DNA from: Pilatotrama ljubarskyi
Lineage: Eukaryota > Basidiomycota > Agaricomycetes > Polyporales > Polyporaceae
DNA length: 64,000 nucleotides
NCBI GenBank assembly: GCA_022385805.1
Contig: MU277681.1
Span: forward strand, 320,160-384,159
Direction: 5' to 3'
Of this stretch, positions 45,301 to 57,559 are shown piece by piece. The stretch's first letter is position 1, and each line of letters begins with the position of its first letter. The notes beneath the pieces were generated by a model, which saw nothing but the letters and a program-made list of their open reading frames with translations, did no database searches and was not told where the DNA came from. The position numbers were made by a program, and so were the translations under genes.

Positions 45301-46973
45301 TCCCATCAATATCCGTCAGAATGGCATCCAGAATTGGCGCGACGTTGTCATGGACCTGCAGCACCTCCAAGAACGTCCCTTTCGTACTCACGACCCTACC
45401 CTCCCTGGCGGGCGCCTCCTCCGAGTCGTCTGCCCGACCTTTCCCTTTGCCCTTACCTGAGCTCGATGCTAGCGCCGACGGCGACACGGTCGATATACCA
45501 TTGGGGATAGGGAGGGTCTCCTCACCGGCGTTCGCGATCGGGGCTGGGTGTATGCGCAAGAGTTGCGAGTCGCCGAAGTGCGAGCCCACGTATAGGACTT
45601 GCGCGGATAGGTAGGTCAAGCTCGTCGCGGGGGAAGTCTGCCAGGAGCAGGTCAGTATTCATGCGAACAGTGTGAGACTTCGGGGTGCGCACCTCGCCTA
45701 GAGGAACGAGCGTGAAGCCAACGTTCGCCTCATTGAACGCGAGCATCGCAAGACGTCCAAAAGCATCGCCCAGCAGCACCCGCCGGCGTTTCGAGTCCAC
45801 AGCACACCACCTGAATAGACGTCAGAACGACAGTCGCTTTCCGACGCTCGCTGCAGTACTCACGCAGTAATCCCGCTCCAAGGCCACTTCACGATCGCCC
45901 GCGCCTTCAGCCGTCTCGACTCGCGCTCTCTCTCTTTCTCCTTCGCCTTGTCCACCTCCGCCTGCACGCCGCTCGACAGGCGCTTGCTCAGCCTCCTTTG
46001 CTTCTCCTTGCGCGACTCCTGCTGGTCCTGCGACGCGCTCTCGAAAAACATGACCTTGCGCCCGCCAAGGACCAAAACGCCGCCGCGATGGGCGGGCCCG
46101 GTCTCATCCTCGTCGTCCTCCACCGAGCCGGTGGAGTGTGGCGGGACGGGGACGAGGAGAAGCGGGGGGTCGAGGGAGGGGAACGTGCGATCGGAGAGGA
46201 GGGTGGTGATCAGGAGGTTGGAGTGCGCGGGGGAGAGCTCGAGGTCTTCGAGGAGGACGTCCCGGGAGAGGAGCTGGATCTGGCGCTTGTGATTGAGGTG
46301 GAGGAGGGCGAGGGTGAAGCGGTCTTCGTCGTTTGTGTGTAAGAATGTGAATGCAAGCAGGTTGATCTCAGGCAGCCTACGACGTTGAATGGGATGGTAA
46401 GTCCAGCTCCCCGAGGGTACGTTCGGTTGTGAGATACGCACGAGACATCAAAGGCCTGCCCCAGCTCCCCATCCTCCAACCTCACCACCTTCAGCTTCCC
46501 GGCGTACGCACTCGCCACTGCCACCTGTCCCGTAGGATCGACCTGGACGTCCGTCACAAACTCGGCCTGGCGCGCCGCAGGGTCGACGAGCGAGTGGGAG
46601 CTCCCCGACCTCAGAGCGGCGACGCCTCCCTCGATTTGGTACGACATCACCACAAGCTTCGCATCCGGGTGGTCCGTCATCACCAGCAGGTTTGACTGCC
46701 CCTCCGCCTGTTCGGCAACCGTGCATGAGCATCTCAGTGGGATCTATGCAGCCCAGCGGCACTTACACGAGCGGGGATAGCCTGCAGGCCAACTATTCTC
46801 CCCCACATGTCCGCGGTGCATTCTAGCTTCAGTCCGTCAGGTTGAAGTGAGTACACCTCAAGCCTGTCCGTCTTCGCGACGGCGAGGTGCTCTAGAGCGG
46901 TATCGGGCGCGAGGCAGCATTTGAGCGATCGAGATACGGACGACGAGGGGTGGAATGTGCCGACGACTCTCAT
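42364..46973 (-). CDS. DDB1: DDB1-like damage-specific DNA-binding protein / CUL4 adaptor
   Basis: DDB1 is a three-propeller protein that links substrate receptors to the CUL4 ubiquitin ligase and takes part in UV-damage recognition. ATG 46971-46973 gives MRVVGTFHPSSSVSRSLKCC, then AKTDRLEVYSLQPDGL. The typical first-propeller block LVMTDHPDAKLVVMSYQIEG is at about 46630-46690. YLSAQVLYVGSHFGDSQLLR (about 45555-45614) is the DDB1 motif before the second propeller. GILVGDAISSVSVLK-like text is near 43130-43170. The C-terminus GFLDGDFLETFLSHAHPEQL ends in QMQSLH at 42364. A charged Lys/Arg/Glu segment (45895-46010) is an unusual insert in the first propeller. About fifteen exons. The related splicing factor SF3B3/RSE1 and CPSF1 were considered; the GSHFGDSQLL motif and the C-terminal FLDGDFLE favour DDB1. 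Confidence 0.85.
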
Positions 46974-47300
46974 TCCAGCTGAGCTTCCCTTTGACCGCTA
47001 CGTTCGCTGATACGTCGACAACACTCGACGACGCTGGCGAGCACGGGAGGACGAGAGAAGGAACGCGTCGGGCTGCCGTCTGTGTGAAGCTTACCGAGCG
47101 GGAAACGCTACGGACGTCACCAAAGCGTACAGGCGCTCGTTCGGCCCGGACGCCACGAAGCCGCCGTCCCTCCCGAGCGGAGATAGCTGCTTGCCAGACA
47201 GCGGTGAGGGTGTTCCAATCGTACATATGTGCGTAGTGATACAAGAACAGCGATATCGGGCAGAATGAGACAAAGAGGCGAGTGAAGGCAGGACGGGGCA
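46974..47300. promoter_or_regulatory. DDB1 upstream region
   Basis: These 327 bases separate the DDB1 start from the histone-fold gene's stop on the same strand, so they hold the DDB1 promoter and the neighbour's 3' UTR. The small frames here carry no family signal. Confidence 0.4.
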
Positions 47301-48100
47301 TCATGAGTGTTCACCCGCACCGACGGCCGGCACCATCGACATCGTCCCGTCCTCGTTCATCACGAAATTCACATCAGCTTGACTCTCGTCTTCCTCCGTG
47401 CCTTGGGTATCGTCTCTTGAGTTCTTGGCGACGAACTGATCCAACATCGTGGGTGCGCCCCCGCGTTCAGCTTGCTCCTTCTCCCGTACAGCCTTTGGTT
47501 TCCGCTTGACAGGCTGTTCGAGCTCAGACCAAGGGAAAAGTTCTGCGAAGTATTTGCTCCTGCTCAATGGTACTGCCGATTCAGAAAGTCCGCGGTACGT
47601 ACCCTCTAGGAATGCAAACTCTTCCGCTCTCCTCACGGTGGCCACTGGGTGATTCGCAACCGTTCAGCATCAAATCAGCGTGTAAGCCAGGTACATCTCA
47701 CCGATGTCTTTCGCCTGCACCGTCGTCCTCCTCTCCCTCTCCGCTAATCGCTGCGCAGCCTCCGCCAGTCTCCCAATGAACTCCTCGGTCGCGCGAGATA
47801 TGAGGAAGGTCGCTTCTCGCTGAACCATGACCAGATCCTACGCATGCCGCCCGATCGTTCACGGATGCTCAAGACAAGCGGCCATTGCAGAAAGCTCACC
47901 TTATCCGCCTTCAATATTTTCTGCACCCTCGAATACGGTAGCACAGACTTTCCCGGCTCTCGCGCCAGGGCATCAGGAGCCTTCGCCCTTCTCGCCTTTG
48001 TAGGGGCTTCCGACGACTCTGCGACCTCCTGAGTTGCGACGTCTGTTTGCATCGTCTCTTGTACTGCATCCTCTGCACTTGGCGATGCTGCTCTGGACAT
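47301..48100 (-). CDS. Histone-fold protein, DNA polymerase epsilon subunit DPB3 / CHRAC15 type
   Basis: Dpb3-like proteins pair with a Dpb4-type histone-fold partner in DNA polymerase epsilon or in an ISW2/CHRAC remodeller. The ATG (48098-48100) opens an acidic N-terminus of about 50 residues. The first exon (47900-48100) ends LPYSRVQKILKADK, start of the histone fold. The next exons continue DLVMVQREATFLISRATEEF, then RRTTVQAKDIATVRRAEEFA, the alpha2-alpha3 part. A C-terminal extension holds a basic patch (PVKRKPKAVREKEQAERGG), then an acidic tail ending at 47301. The short RRAEEFAFLEG ending is closer to DPB3/CHRAC15 than to NF-YC or BUR6. Which complex it joins cannot be decided here. Confidence 0.85.
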
Positions 48101-48530
48101 GATATGCAGCGAGTTCCGGGGGAGTAGGGAGCGCAAAGAGATTGGGTGGTGGCAAGGCCAGAGACGAGACGCGACTTACGCTCAAGTGACGCGTCAGTAC
48201 GCGACCTGTCACGCGTCGCGCGTCTTGTCACGTACAGCAAGCATCGCCGCTCACGCCCCCGGGCAAGCTCAATGTCGCCATACGCACGTCCGAAACGCTT
48301 TTCGCCGCAGTCGAGCACAGGATTGCATGCGGAATTCCGATACATTGCGTAGCTACGTGGTACTTGGTACTCATGTACGATGCACGATCGTCCAGTCGAC
48401 AATGAAGACAGGGAGGGACAGAGATCCAGACGCGAAGAGGGAGGCTCGTAGCGGTAGCAAGACACAAGCGTGGATGAAAGTCGTGAGCGGAAAGAGCGGA
48501 GTATGACATGGGGTTTGGATTTGAGGTTAA

Positions 48531-48555
48531 GGGGGGGGGGGGGGGGGGGGGGGGG
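48531..48555 (+). repeat. Homopolymer tract of 25 G
   Basis: An unbroken G run on the plus strand, 84 bases beyond the VNX1 stop, so it reads as poly-C in the sense of that gene's 3' flank. Its length may be affected by sequencing error. Confidence 0.9.
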
Positions 48556-48638
48556 CATCTTGGAAAGGTATATCACCCTTCCATATACATACCGCGTCAC
48601 GGTTACGGGGCGAGGTACGGGGTATCAACTCGGAACGT

Positions 48639-51600
48639 TCAATGGAGGGTGAAGAAGGTGCCGAGGCCGCTAAAGGCCTGGGCGAACGGGCGGAAGAGCC
48701 CCTCGATCTCGTCCTCGTCCAGCCGGTTCGGCGCAAAGTAGAAGCCAGAAAGCAGCACGAGGTAGCTACACGACGCATCGTCAGCGTTCGTCCCACGCAG
48801 CGCATGGAGTGGGAAGCGTGGAAGGCAATGGACGGCTCACCTGAGGACAAGGATGCTGCCGCGGTGGTAGTTGCTCTTCGCTTCGATATAGGTGTACGTC
48901 ATCAAGAACACAGAAAGGATGATCGCGACGATATCCCAGCGCGGGAAGATGAGGCTACCAACGCCGACGACGTAAATCTCAGCCAACAATGGAAGGTGAG
49001 AGACACATACGTGAAGGTCTCCGCGACGGATCCCATCCTCTCCGGAGCGTACCAGGCCGAGAAGGCGACCATTGCAGGAATCTGCAGCAGACATACCTGC
49101 AACGCATACGCGGAACCGATCTCCATACTGCGTTATCGCACATCAGTGTGAACCTCGACAGCGAGAGAAGATGACGGCAGTCCGTACCTGAGCGCAATGT
49201 TGCCGTTCATCGCGAACGAGATGGCGTTCATGAACTCCGTAGTGTTCGGGACGAGCGCGAACAGGGTCACGCCCAGGAACTTCTCGTCGATGCCCGATCC
49301 TTCCAGGACGACGTCTACCACATCGATCAGCACCTCCGCGATGATCGCGTACAGCGCTGTGCACGCCAACAACACGCTTGCACTCGTCGTCCGGCTCCAC
49401 GACGGCGCATCATGCCCACCATGCCCGCCCGCGTCCATCTCCGCGCCAGACACCCTCGCCCTCGCGGGCGACCGCGCGTTCTGCTGGTGCCGCAGCGCGC
49501 TCACAGTGGCTACTGCGACGGCGCGCGTGAAGTCGTCCGTCGACATTGTCCCCGGCAGCTGCAACGGCTGAATGCCCGCGTCCTTAATCGCGTGGTCGAC
49601 GCTCTCCAAGATGGGCGAGATGCCCTGCGCGGCGACGTTCACGACCGGCGGGTTCGCGTACGAGATGCGCCGCTGGATGGGCGGCTGTGCGAGCGGGCTG
49701 GGGACTGAGGGTTGGACGCCAGATGGAGTGGGCGGGGCCTCCGGGATGGAGATAGGCTCGACGACGCGGGGGACGGGCGTCTCGCTACGCGAGGGCGCGC
49801 CGCTCTCGGTGTGCGTGGTGATAATGCTCGGCTTACGGTGCAGACTATTCTTGCTATGTCCGGGGAGTAAGCGGTGGTAGATGGACATGCGGCTGGCGCC
49901 GGCGTTCGGGGCGTTCAGTTCCATCGGGTGCAGCAGCTGCTGGGGGTTCTGCCAGATCTGGCTTGCGTGTGTGCGTAGTGAGAACCACAAGCCGATCAAG
50001 TACGACTGGGATAGGGTCAGCAATACGTTCGTTCCAGGTTGTAGAGGGCACGTACGAGTAGGAGGATGACCGCGCAGAAGTACATGAGGCTCTTGACCGT
50101 TGATTGGTAGAACGGGTCGTCCACAGGGTCAGGATGCTTATAGTAGCAATGTTGACACACCCAGGGTCTTGTGAGGCTCGAGACAAGTTCGTCAGGGCAC
50201 CCGTCACAGATGAGTTCAAACTGCATGTCCAAGCGTGAGCTCCGTGACTTCGCAGGTCAACAGCAGTACCAAGTCGCCACTTACGCTTCCGTACGTCTGG
50301 TAGAAGAGAGTAGGCGCAATAGTGCCGATGAAGGCCATAATGAGCAGCATACTAGTCACGCCTGCGCTCTTCGCGTTGAACTTCATCTCCTTCCTCCGCA
50401 GCGCACCGCTGACCATACTCATTCCAGGCATCAACAGCACACCTGCGAGCAGACTGCCGACGATGGAGCCCTCAACAAGGTGGCCTTTGCCCTGCGTGAG
50501 TGCGATGCCGTACAGGATGATTTCGATGATAGAACCAAACGTCGCGTTTATGACCGCGCCCATACCAATCGAAGACTGCGCGGAGATGGACGCGACGGCC
50601 ATGCCTATGAAGTACGACAGCGGAATGACACTCGCGAGACTCATTATGAAGATGAGCGCACGCGAGGTAATGAAGGTAATGACCGCGGGGACGTGCTTGC
50701 CGGCGTGCTCGCGGCGTTCCACGAGTGGCAGCAGAACCATGCCGTCCAGGATGACGGCGAAGACGATCGGGAGCAGGTTGACGAAGATGATGTTGACGCC
50801 GCCGACCGTGTACTTGTAGTACTTCCATCCCCATGCGCGGTACGTGCAAAGGAGGACAGTGGATGTGGGTGAGCCGGAAGGGGCAGCCTGACCGGCCGAA
50901 AGCCTGGCATGCTTGAATGCCACAGGGGGTTCCGGGTGCTCTTCACCTTCCTCCCCTTCTTCACTTTCTTCGCCTTCTGTACCCTCACCAGACACTGCGA
51001 CCATGGGGGCGGCGCAGAAACGGATTGAGGTCGGGTGCTCCACGAGGTGCTTGATGAGGGCCCAGTTGAGTCTCGCCATAGGAATGGTGAAGATAAGGAA
51101 CCAGCAGAGGAGGGAGACCAGAAGCATGAGAGGCGCAATGATTGAGATGAAAGCGAGCCAAAAGCAGGCCTTCCCTAACCAGTCGGCAGTTCTGTCTTCC
51201 TTCGACATACCAATCGAGTAGAGCGTTGACGAGGAGGAAGCCGTTGCACCGTAGGCTTTTGCGGGCATGTAGGGACGCGCCCGACCATTTGCACCGCCCA
51301 CAAGGGGCGTCGTTGCAGTCGGGGCGTCCTGGACGTTCAACCAAGACTCGGAACTGGGTTCCTGCGGAATAACCGTCCGAGGGGTGATCGTCGAGTACGC
51401 AGATTGGGAGGCGGGGGGCGCCGATGTGCCCGCGCTGCTCTCGTCCGCGTTGTCCCTGGTCTCGGCGGACCGCGCCGAGTCCGGCGGGATGCCTTGCTCT
51501 TCGTCTTCTGAGCCTACGCCAAGCTCGCCCTCGACGTACTTCCCAAATGGCCATGCGATGTACCATCCTAGGCCGAATACGAGGGTGGAGTACAGGCGGC

Positions 51601-52312
51601 CGCCCTTGGGGATCACGTACAATACCGCCGAGACGATGAAGCATATAACAGCAAGCCACCAGCCAAATGCGACTAGCCAGAAGATGTTACCAGGGAGAAG
51701 ATGGCGCTCGGCCTGCGCAGACGGGACGGAATGCAGTGCTTGGTCAGCGTACCGCGTCACCGACCGAGATTTCTTATACAATGCGGGCTTCCAGATGGGC
51801 AGACCGAAGGGATGCTCGACATTGATCAGCGACTGACGGTCCTTGAGCGTAATGGGGTCCTCTTCTCGGAGTGACCCATCCTCGTCACCGTCGCCCCCGC
51901 CGTGTCGGCCCTCGGCACTCGGCTGCGGAGTGTCTCCTGACGAATCGTCGTTCTCGTCGCCCTCTCCTGAGCTCTCCTCATCCTCTCGAAGGTCATCGTC
52001 GCCATGGCCCCTAGCCGTAGCGTGCGAAGTAACGCTTGTGCTCCTCGTCCCCCTTCTCCTAGTCGAGCTGTTGATCGATACGTTCCTGGCCGACTTGGCT
52101 GTATGCACACGACGCGGCGTCGGCGAGGCGGGACGCTCTGTGAAGTACGATGTGCCCTGGTGGTGGTGTACGGGGGTCTCTGGGATCGACCAATGCGAAC
52201 TATGGCTCAGGCTGCGATAGAGCGGTCCGCGGACGCCCGTCGGGGTGGTGCCCGGTGTCGACGAACCGGGGTCGTCCTGCTCTGGCTCTGCGAAGTGTGG
52301 TCCGCTCGACAT
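48639..52312 (-). CDS. VNX1: VNX1-type vacuolar cation/H+ exchanger (CaCA superfamily)
   Basis: VNX1 (type II CAX) proteins move Na+/K+ into the vacuole in exchange for protons. The ATG at 52310-52312 starts a cytosolic N-terminus of about 150 residues, Ser/Asp/Glu-rich. Then come [20 protein letters not shown], a family block, and the first helices ([20 protein letters not shown]). The first exchanger repeat has [20 protein letters not shown] (about 50505-50564) and the second [20 protein letters not shown] (about 49205-49264); these hold the acidic ion-site residues. Between the repeats, after exon joining, a loop carries CDGC...CQHC (50138-50215), resembling a zinc ribbon, and a long disordered region ([18 protein letters not shown] and on). 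The last exons end [11 protein letters not shown] at TCA 48639-48641. It has more than one thousand residues, as expected for VNX1 rather than the shorter VCX1. Confidence 0.88.
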
Positions 52313-52817
52313 GCTGCCCGGGTGCGCGAGGGAGAGCGAGGGAAAAGGAGAGGATCTGAGCCAGCAGACGAGAGGAGTGGCAGAAGATGGCAGAAGAGCC
52401 TGGGCAAGTTGCTACGCGCCTTCTCTGAGTCTCTCGCCCAGTCTCCGACTCGCGTCGCGCTTCCCCTTCGGGACGTCACTCGGCACGCCCTGCCGAAGCG
52501 CCGGTCCCTCCCTTTGCAGCGGCTGTGGCGAAAGGCGCAGATCTCGCGATATGGCAGCAGCAAAGCAGAGGGCGACAATTAGAGCATGTTGTGTAGCGTA
52601 GTTACATTACATCCCATTACTCCATGGTATAGTGCGTAAGCCAGACGGTATCGACGTGAATGAACTCGTAAAGGTAAATGACAGGACAGCAGCAGTGGGA
52701 CGCGCCAGTTATGTATGTGTATCGTGCAACAACAGCTTCAGCAGCGAGGGAACGTGGAGAGTAATCAAACGAAAGGATTCACCAAAACACGCCAGACGGC
52801 CAGCAGAAGAGATCGTC
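52313..52817. other. VNX1 upstream region and 3' flank of the next minus-strand gene
   Basis: No gene is seen. Small frames on both strands are GC-rich shadows. Confidence 0.45.
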
Positions 52818-54862
52818 TCATTTCCGCAGGACCTTCTCTCGCAGCTCCGCCCCCTTCAGGCGCGCGCGAAGGTACTCCAGCCGCGTTTCGTACCGCGCAG
52901 TGACCTCGGCACGTCGCCTGCGTATGTCCGCCAGTTCCGTCTCCATAGCCAGCAGCTCCTCGTCGTCCACCGTAGCCACAGTCGCCCGCTTCCCGCTGGT
53001 ACTCGTCGACCCCGCGTCGGAGCGCGTCGCTGGGGACATAGGATTACTGCTACCCACACTCGCTGTATCCGCGCCCCATCGCGAGTCACGCCTCGAGCCA
53101 GCGTTCCTACTCGCAGTCGGCCGCGTGGGCCTCCCCTCCGTCTCCTCGACGGTCTCTAGAGGTAGGTGGCCCGTGCTCCGCGCGAGGTTCACACTGGAGC
53201 TGCTCGCGAGGCCGAGATGACTCGCGAGATTGGGGAGTGACGGCGCCGTCCTTCCCCGAGATGAGACGGAGGATATCGAGCCCTTGCGCATGACGGCATG
53301 CTGCGAGACGAGAGTGCCGACCGAGTTGACCGTCCGCACCTTCCCCCCGATCGATGGAGTGCGCTTCATCGACATCGTCGTCCGCCCGGATCCGTTCGAC
53401 TTGTATGACATCGCGTCCGTATCTTTTCCAGCGCGTATAGAGCGCTTGTCGCTCCCCGCCCAATTCACGTCGCCAAGAGATCCGTGGGAGGGAAGCGGCG
53501 GTATAACTGGAGCTTTCCTCTGCCGCCGCGTTAGCGTCGACAACTCCAGGCCGTTGAACGCGTCGAGCAGGCGTCGTCCTTCGGCTTCTACGAGTTCTAT
53601 TTGGTGTCGGATGTCTTGCACGGACTCGACCGTGTCGTCGTCGGGTATGTCATTCATGTTGATGTGGGTATATGCTGGCTCAGCTGCCTTCGGCATGCCG
53701 GGGAAAGCGGACGGCGGAGCTTTGCTCCCCGATCGCGTTCGCGTGCGAGCTGCGGGACGAGGCCCGGCATCAGTGGCATTGAAGGTGTGGTTTCCAATGA
53801 CCGTTCTACGATTGTAGCTCTGGGAGAGTCGAGAGGACGATGCCTCCGTATGCAGAGACATCTCGCTCGCCTGCTTTGAGAGTCGCCGAGGTAGCGTGGC
53901 GCGTTCCGGAGGGGAGGAAGCCATCGAGTACACACTCATGGTATCGCCGTTCGCGTCTACAGGCATAGATGTGACGCGGCGGCTCGTGGCACGGCGGAGG
54001 AGGCCCGTCACGGTCGAAGTGAAAGATCTCTTGGACTGCACGGAAGGGGCACGGAGGGAAGGCGTCTGAACATGGAAATTAGATGATGGGCGACGCTGGT
54101 GGGACGTGGAGTCTTCATTTCCTTGAGATGAACAGCTTCATGTCACAGCAGAACTAGGACACTCACTTCGTGGCTCAGCAGCGGTCTGTGCTGGCTTGGA
54201 CATGGGTACTAGAGGCGCCTCGGCGGGGACTGCGGATCCGCTAGCGAATCGTTCAAATAGATTTTGGCGGAGCAGACGATACTCGTCGTCGCTGTCCGGA
54301 AGATAAGATGACTGCGTTGGGATGCGACGAGGGGCGACGCACCTGAGCAAACCTTCTGAGTTGGCCGTAGCAAGTTCGTTCAGTCGTTGAGCGAGCGTTA
54401 CCCTGCGCAGCGCCTGTCAAGGGGCGCGAGCTCAGAAGGCAAGGAGGACACTAACGTGATGACATCTGTAGACGAGCGGGGGCCCGACATGTCGCTGACA
54501 TTCCCAGGTCTGCGTGGGGAGGCGGTGGAAGAGCCAGTCCAATTCCTCGATGTGGAGGTGCTTGTGCGAGGACCGCGGATAGAGCCAGCAACGGAGCGTT
54601 TGTCGGCCTTATTGGTCGCGAAGGAGGTGGTGGAGGTGGCGTTGGCGGGGGCAGTATAAAATGAGGGCTCTACCTCCCGCTCTTTGCCCTTGGGCTTGCC
54701 ATACTGGAAGTGGTCGCGTGTGAGCGATGCTGTCTGACCGCCTGCATGGATGAATGATTGGGAGTGACGCACGAATCTGGAGCGGATAACGCGGACGACG
54801 GAGGGGTCATTGTCGAGCGTGTTCTCGATGTCCTCAGACCGCCTGGCAGAGAAGAACCCCAT
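52818..54862 (-). CDS. Conserved basidiomycete hypothetical protein, disordered with terminal coiled coil
   Basis: No function is recognised. The ATG at 54860-54862 gives MGFFSARRSEDIENTLDNDP, then SVVRVIRSRF joined over an intron to YGKPKGKERE. This N-terminal block looks conserved among basidiomycete hypotheticals. At least four exons follow. Most of the chain is Ser/Thr/Arg-rich and probably disordered (SGSGRTTMSMKRTPSIGG and similar runs). One short helix (ESVQDIRHQIELVEAEGRRL, about 53590-53650) and a C-terminal coiled coil (EELLAMETELADIRRRRAEV, about 52880-52965) could pair. The last residues are KVLRK before TCA/TAG at 52818. The many basic-Ser sites would suit phosphorylation or cytoskeletal scaffolding, but that is conjecture. 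Divergent to ERG24 at 250 bases. Confidence 0.75.
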
Positions 54863-55112
54863 CACTTCATACTGTTGTTGCACGATCAACGTCCGCCCTG
54901 CACTCGCCGCCGTTGTGCGAGCCCGCGTGTCACAGCATGTCACGCCGGGGGTAACGCGTGACCCGATGGACAGATATGTCCCTGTTCGGACTTGGTGGCG
55001 GAAAATAAATAGGAAACGCCCATCGGACCACTTGTCGCGCGCCTGACGCGTCGCGACATGATCCTCGCGCGCGGCTTCGACGCGCTCTCACGTCTCTCTT
55101 CCGTCCACCACC
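54863..55112. promoter_or_regulatory. Divergent promoter between the hypothetical gene and ERG24
   Basis: 250 bases between outward-facing ATGs. AAAATAAATAG at 55002-55012 is the only TATA-like element. No recognised sterol-response (SREBP) site was seen. Confidence 0.5.
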
Positions 55113-56740
55113 ATGTCCTCGTCCTCGTCGTCAAAGACGTCGTCCGAGCTCAATCCTCGGACGATGCACTATGAGTTCATGGGCCCGCCTGGCGCGTTCG
55201 CCATCTCGTTCGGCGTCCCGTTCATGACGTACGCCCTCTACTTCGGCTGCTCCGAGCAGACCGGTGGCTGCCCGCCTCCCATCGACACCGCAGTCATCAT
55301 CGACTCGCTCACCAGCCTCTCCTGGTGGAAGAGTCTTTGGGACACCCAAGCAACATTGGTTTACCTTGGGTGGTATGCCTTCACCGTCGCAGCGTGGTAC
55401 ATTCTCCCTGGCGATTGGATCGAGGGCACGCCGCTGCGCACCGGAGGGAAAAAGAAGTACAAGATCAATGGTACGCCTACTTGTCCTTCTTCCGGAGCAT
55501 ATACTGACTCAATGCCATTAAGCGTTCTCTACCATGCTTCTGACCCTTGGCATTACTTCCGGCGTCCTGTACCGCTTTGGACCGCAGGCTTTGACCTTCG
55601 TCTATGACAAGTGGGTCGGCCTCGTCACCGCGTCCATTCTCATGGCGTTCGTGCAAGGTATTGGCTGCTACCTCGCATCGTTCCGCGAGGGCGCGCTCCT
55701 CGCGCTTGGCGGTAACAGCGGCAACCCCATCTACGATGTACGCCCCTATCATGACGCGCTGCGAAAGCATCGGCTGACTAACTGCTGTCCAGTTTTACAT
55801 CGGTCGCGAACTTAACCCCTCAATCGGCTCGTTTGACTTGAAGTCATTTAATGAGCTCCGTCCCGGACTGATCCTCTGGGTCCTGATTGACATTGCCATG
55901 GCATGCGAACAGGCCGTGCGTCGCGGCGGCAAGCTTACCGACTCGATGTGGCTAGTGCTCGCGTTCCAGTCCTGGTACGTGGTCGATGCGCTCTACAACG
56001 AGGTGCGTATTTGCAGCATTGTCCGCGGGACGCGAGCTGAACTTTGCACAAGCCCGCCATCTTCACGACCATGGACATCACTACGGACGGCTTTGGTTTC
56101 ATGCTAGCAGTGGGCGACCTTGCCTGGGTTCCATTCGTCTACTCTCTGCAGGCGCGCTATCTCGTTTGGAACCAGATTGAGCTTGGCCCCATTAACACTG
56201 CTCTCATCCTTGCCGTGAACGGCCTCGGCTACTACATCTTCCGCGCCTCGAACGGCGAGAAGAACGACTTCAGGAACGGCCGTAACCCCAAGAGTCAGTC
56301 TGATTGCCAACTGCTGGCACCCGCTTCGACTGATTTGTATACAGACTTGCAGTACATGCAGACCGAGCGTGGCACGAAGTTGCTCACGTCTGGTTGGTGG
56401 GGCAGGTCCAGGCACCCCAACTACATGTGCGTCTCAGTGTTCTGAGTCCCTCCGCCTTTAACTGAGAATCTCGGCTTCCAACCTAGGGGTGACCTGCTCA
56501 TGGCATTTGCTTGGTCGCTTCCGACCGGGTTCAACACGCCCATTACCTACTTCTACGTCATCTACTTCGCGGTGCTCCTCATCCACCGCGAGAGGCGAGA
56601 CGACGAGGCATGCGAGAAGAAGTACGCATCGCTCCATATATCACGCAGGACAATGCTTACCACCCCATCACAGGTACGGCAAGGACTGGCACAAGTATAA
56701 GCAGCTGGTGCCGTGGCGTATCATTCCGTACGTTTACTAA
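55113..56740 (+). CDS. ERG24: Sterol C-14 reductase
   Basis: ERG24 reduces the C14-15 double bond made by lanosterol 14-demethylase, an ER step of ergosterol synthesis. The ATG at 55113 leads to [18 protein letters not shown]. Six exons give about 440 residues with eight or more hydrophobic helices. The family signatures are [20 protein letters not shown] and [12 protein letters not shown] (about 55795-55885), then [20 protein letters not shown] (about 56080-56140), and the NADPH-site region [20 protein letters not shown] split by an intron near 56426-56487. The C-terminus IIPYVY is normal. ERG4 and lamin-B receptor share the fold; the [10 protein letters not shown] and the short N-terminus favour ERG24. 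Known target of morpholine fungicides. No defect is visible. Confidence 0.92.
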
Positions 56741-57559
56741 AAGCGGTGCTCTCATGGGCTGGGTCGGATGGGTCGGTGGCGGGAGATCGATTGGATACTC
56801 TGGACTTGGTTGGACTGTGACACCTAATCGTACGCTCGGAATGATCGAGTTCTTGACTCGGGGGAGGCCAGCCGCCATACCAGGTGGGCTGTCCCGGCTA
56901 CCAGGCATTCCTGTCCTCTCACTATCGACTCGACTGGAGACTGACATCGGACGCAATGGACGAGCGAGTCTCCATATGCCAATCCTTCACCATTGCGTAA
57001 CTCTGAACAATGCCAAGGCTAACTGACTTCTTCGACCTGGAATGCGGGGCCGTGCTGGATCTTGAGGAGGCTATGCCCAGCTGCAGGCTTCCGGAACCCA
57101 CGCTGTGCTCAGCAGATGTGCTCTGTCATATTCTAAACAGATCACCTCAACGGCCACCGGTGACATGACCGCATCGAGGATAGGCTGGATGTACTTGCGC
57201 TTCGGAGCGAACCTAGTGTCGCGCTCGTCTGAACGGCATCGTAAGAGCCTGAGCTGTTTCTGCTAACACAGATGCAATGCATAACTTGATCATCTAGGAC
57301 TGCGTGCCGCTATTTATCGATATCATCCCGGCGCCAAGAAGCAGCTTTCATGTGAACGCCCCCTTTCTAATTAAGCCATCCGAGACTATGTATGTCAGCA
57401 TCTACTGTCCTGGCATCGATGAGCTTACTGACTGACTCATTATGGCGGGTCTGCCTCTGTATATAAGGGGCGGCATGCTCTCCCGAGACCTCACCACCGG
57501 ATCGCGCCCTGCCAAGGCCGGTAACGTCTTCCCCCCTCCGATTCAACACCAGAACCGCC
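56741..57559. other. Intergenic stretch with the first GST promoter
   Basis: No gene in 819 bases. The TATA box at 57460 marks the downstream promoter; the rest shows no repeats. Confidence 0.5.
57460..57467 (+). promoter_or_regulatory. TATA box of the first FuA-class GST
   Basis: TATATAAG lies 100 bases before the ATG at 57560, with a pyrimidine-rich leader between. A strong TATA suits an inducible gene. Confidence 0.65.

Noticed and set aside
42364..46973. Splicing factor SF3B3/RSE1 as the identity of this gene
   Set aside because: The GSHFGDSQLL block and the FLDGDFLETFL C-terminus match DDB1 better than the related SF3B3 and CPSF1.
55113..56740. ERG4 (sterol C-24(28) reductase) as the identity
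   Set aside because: The [12 protein letters not shown] text, short N-terminus and overall length fit the C-14 reductase better.
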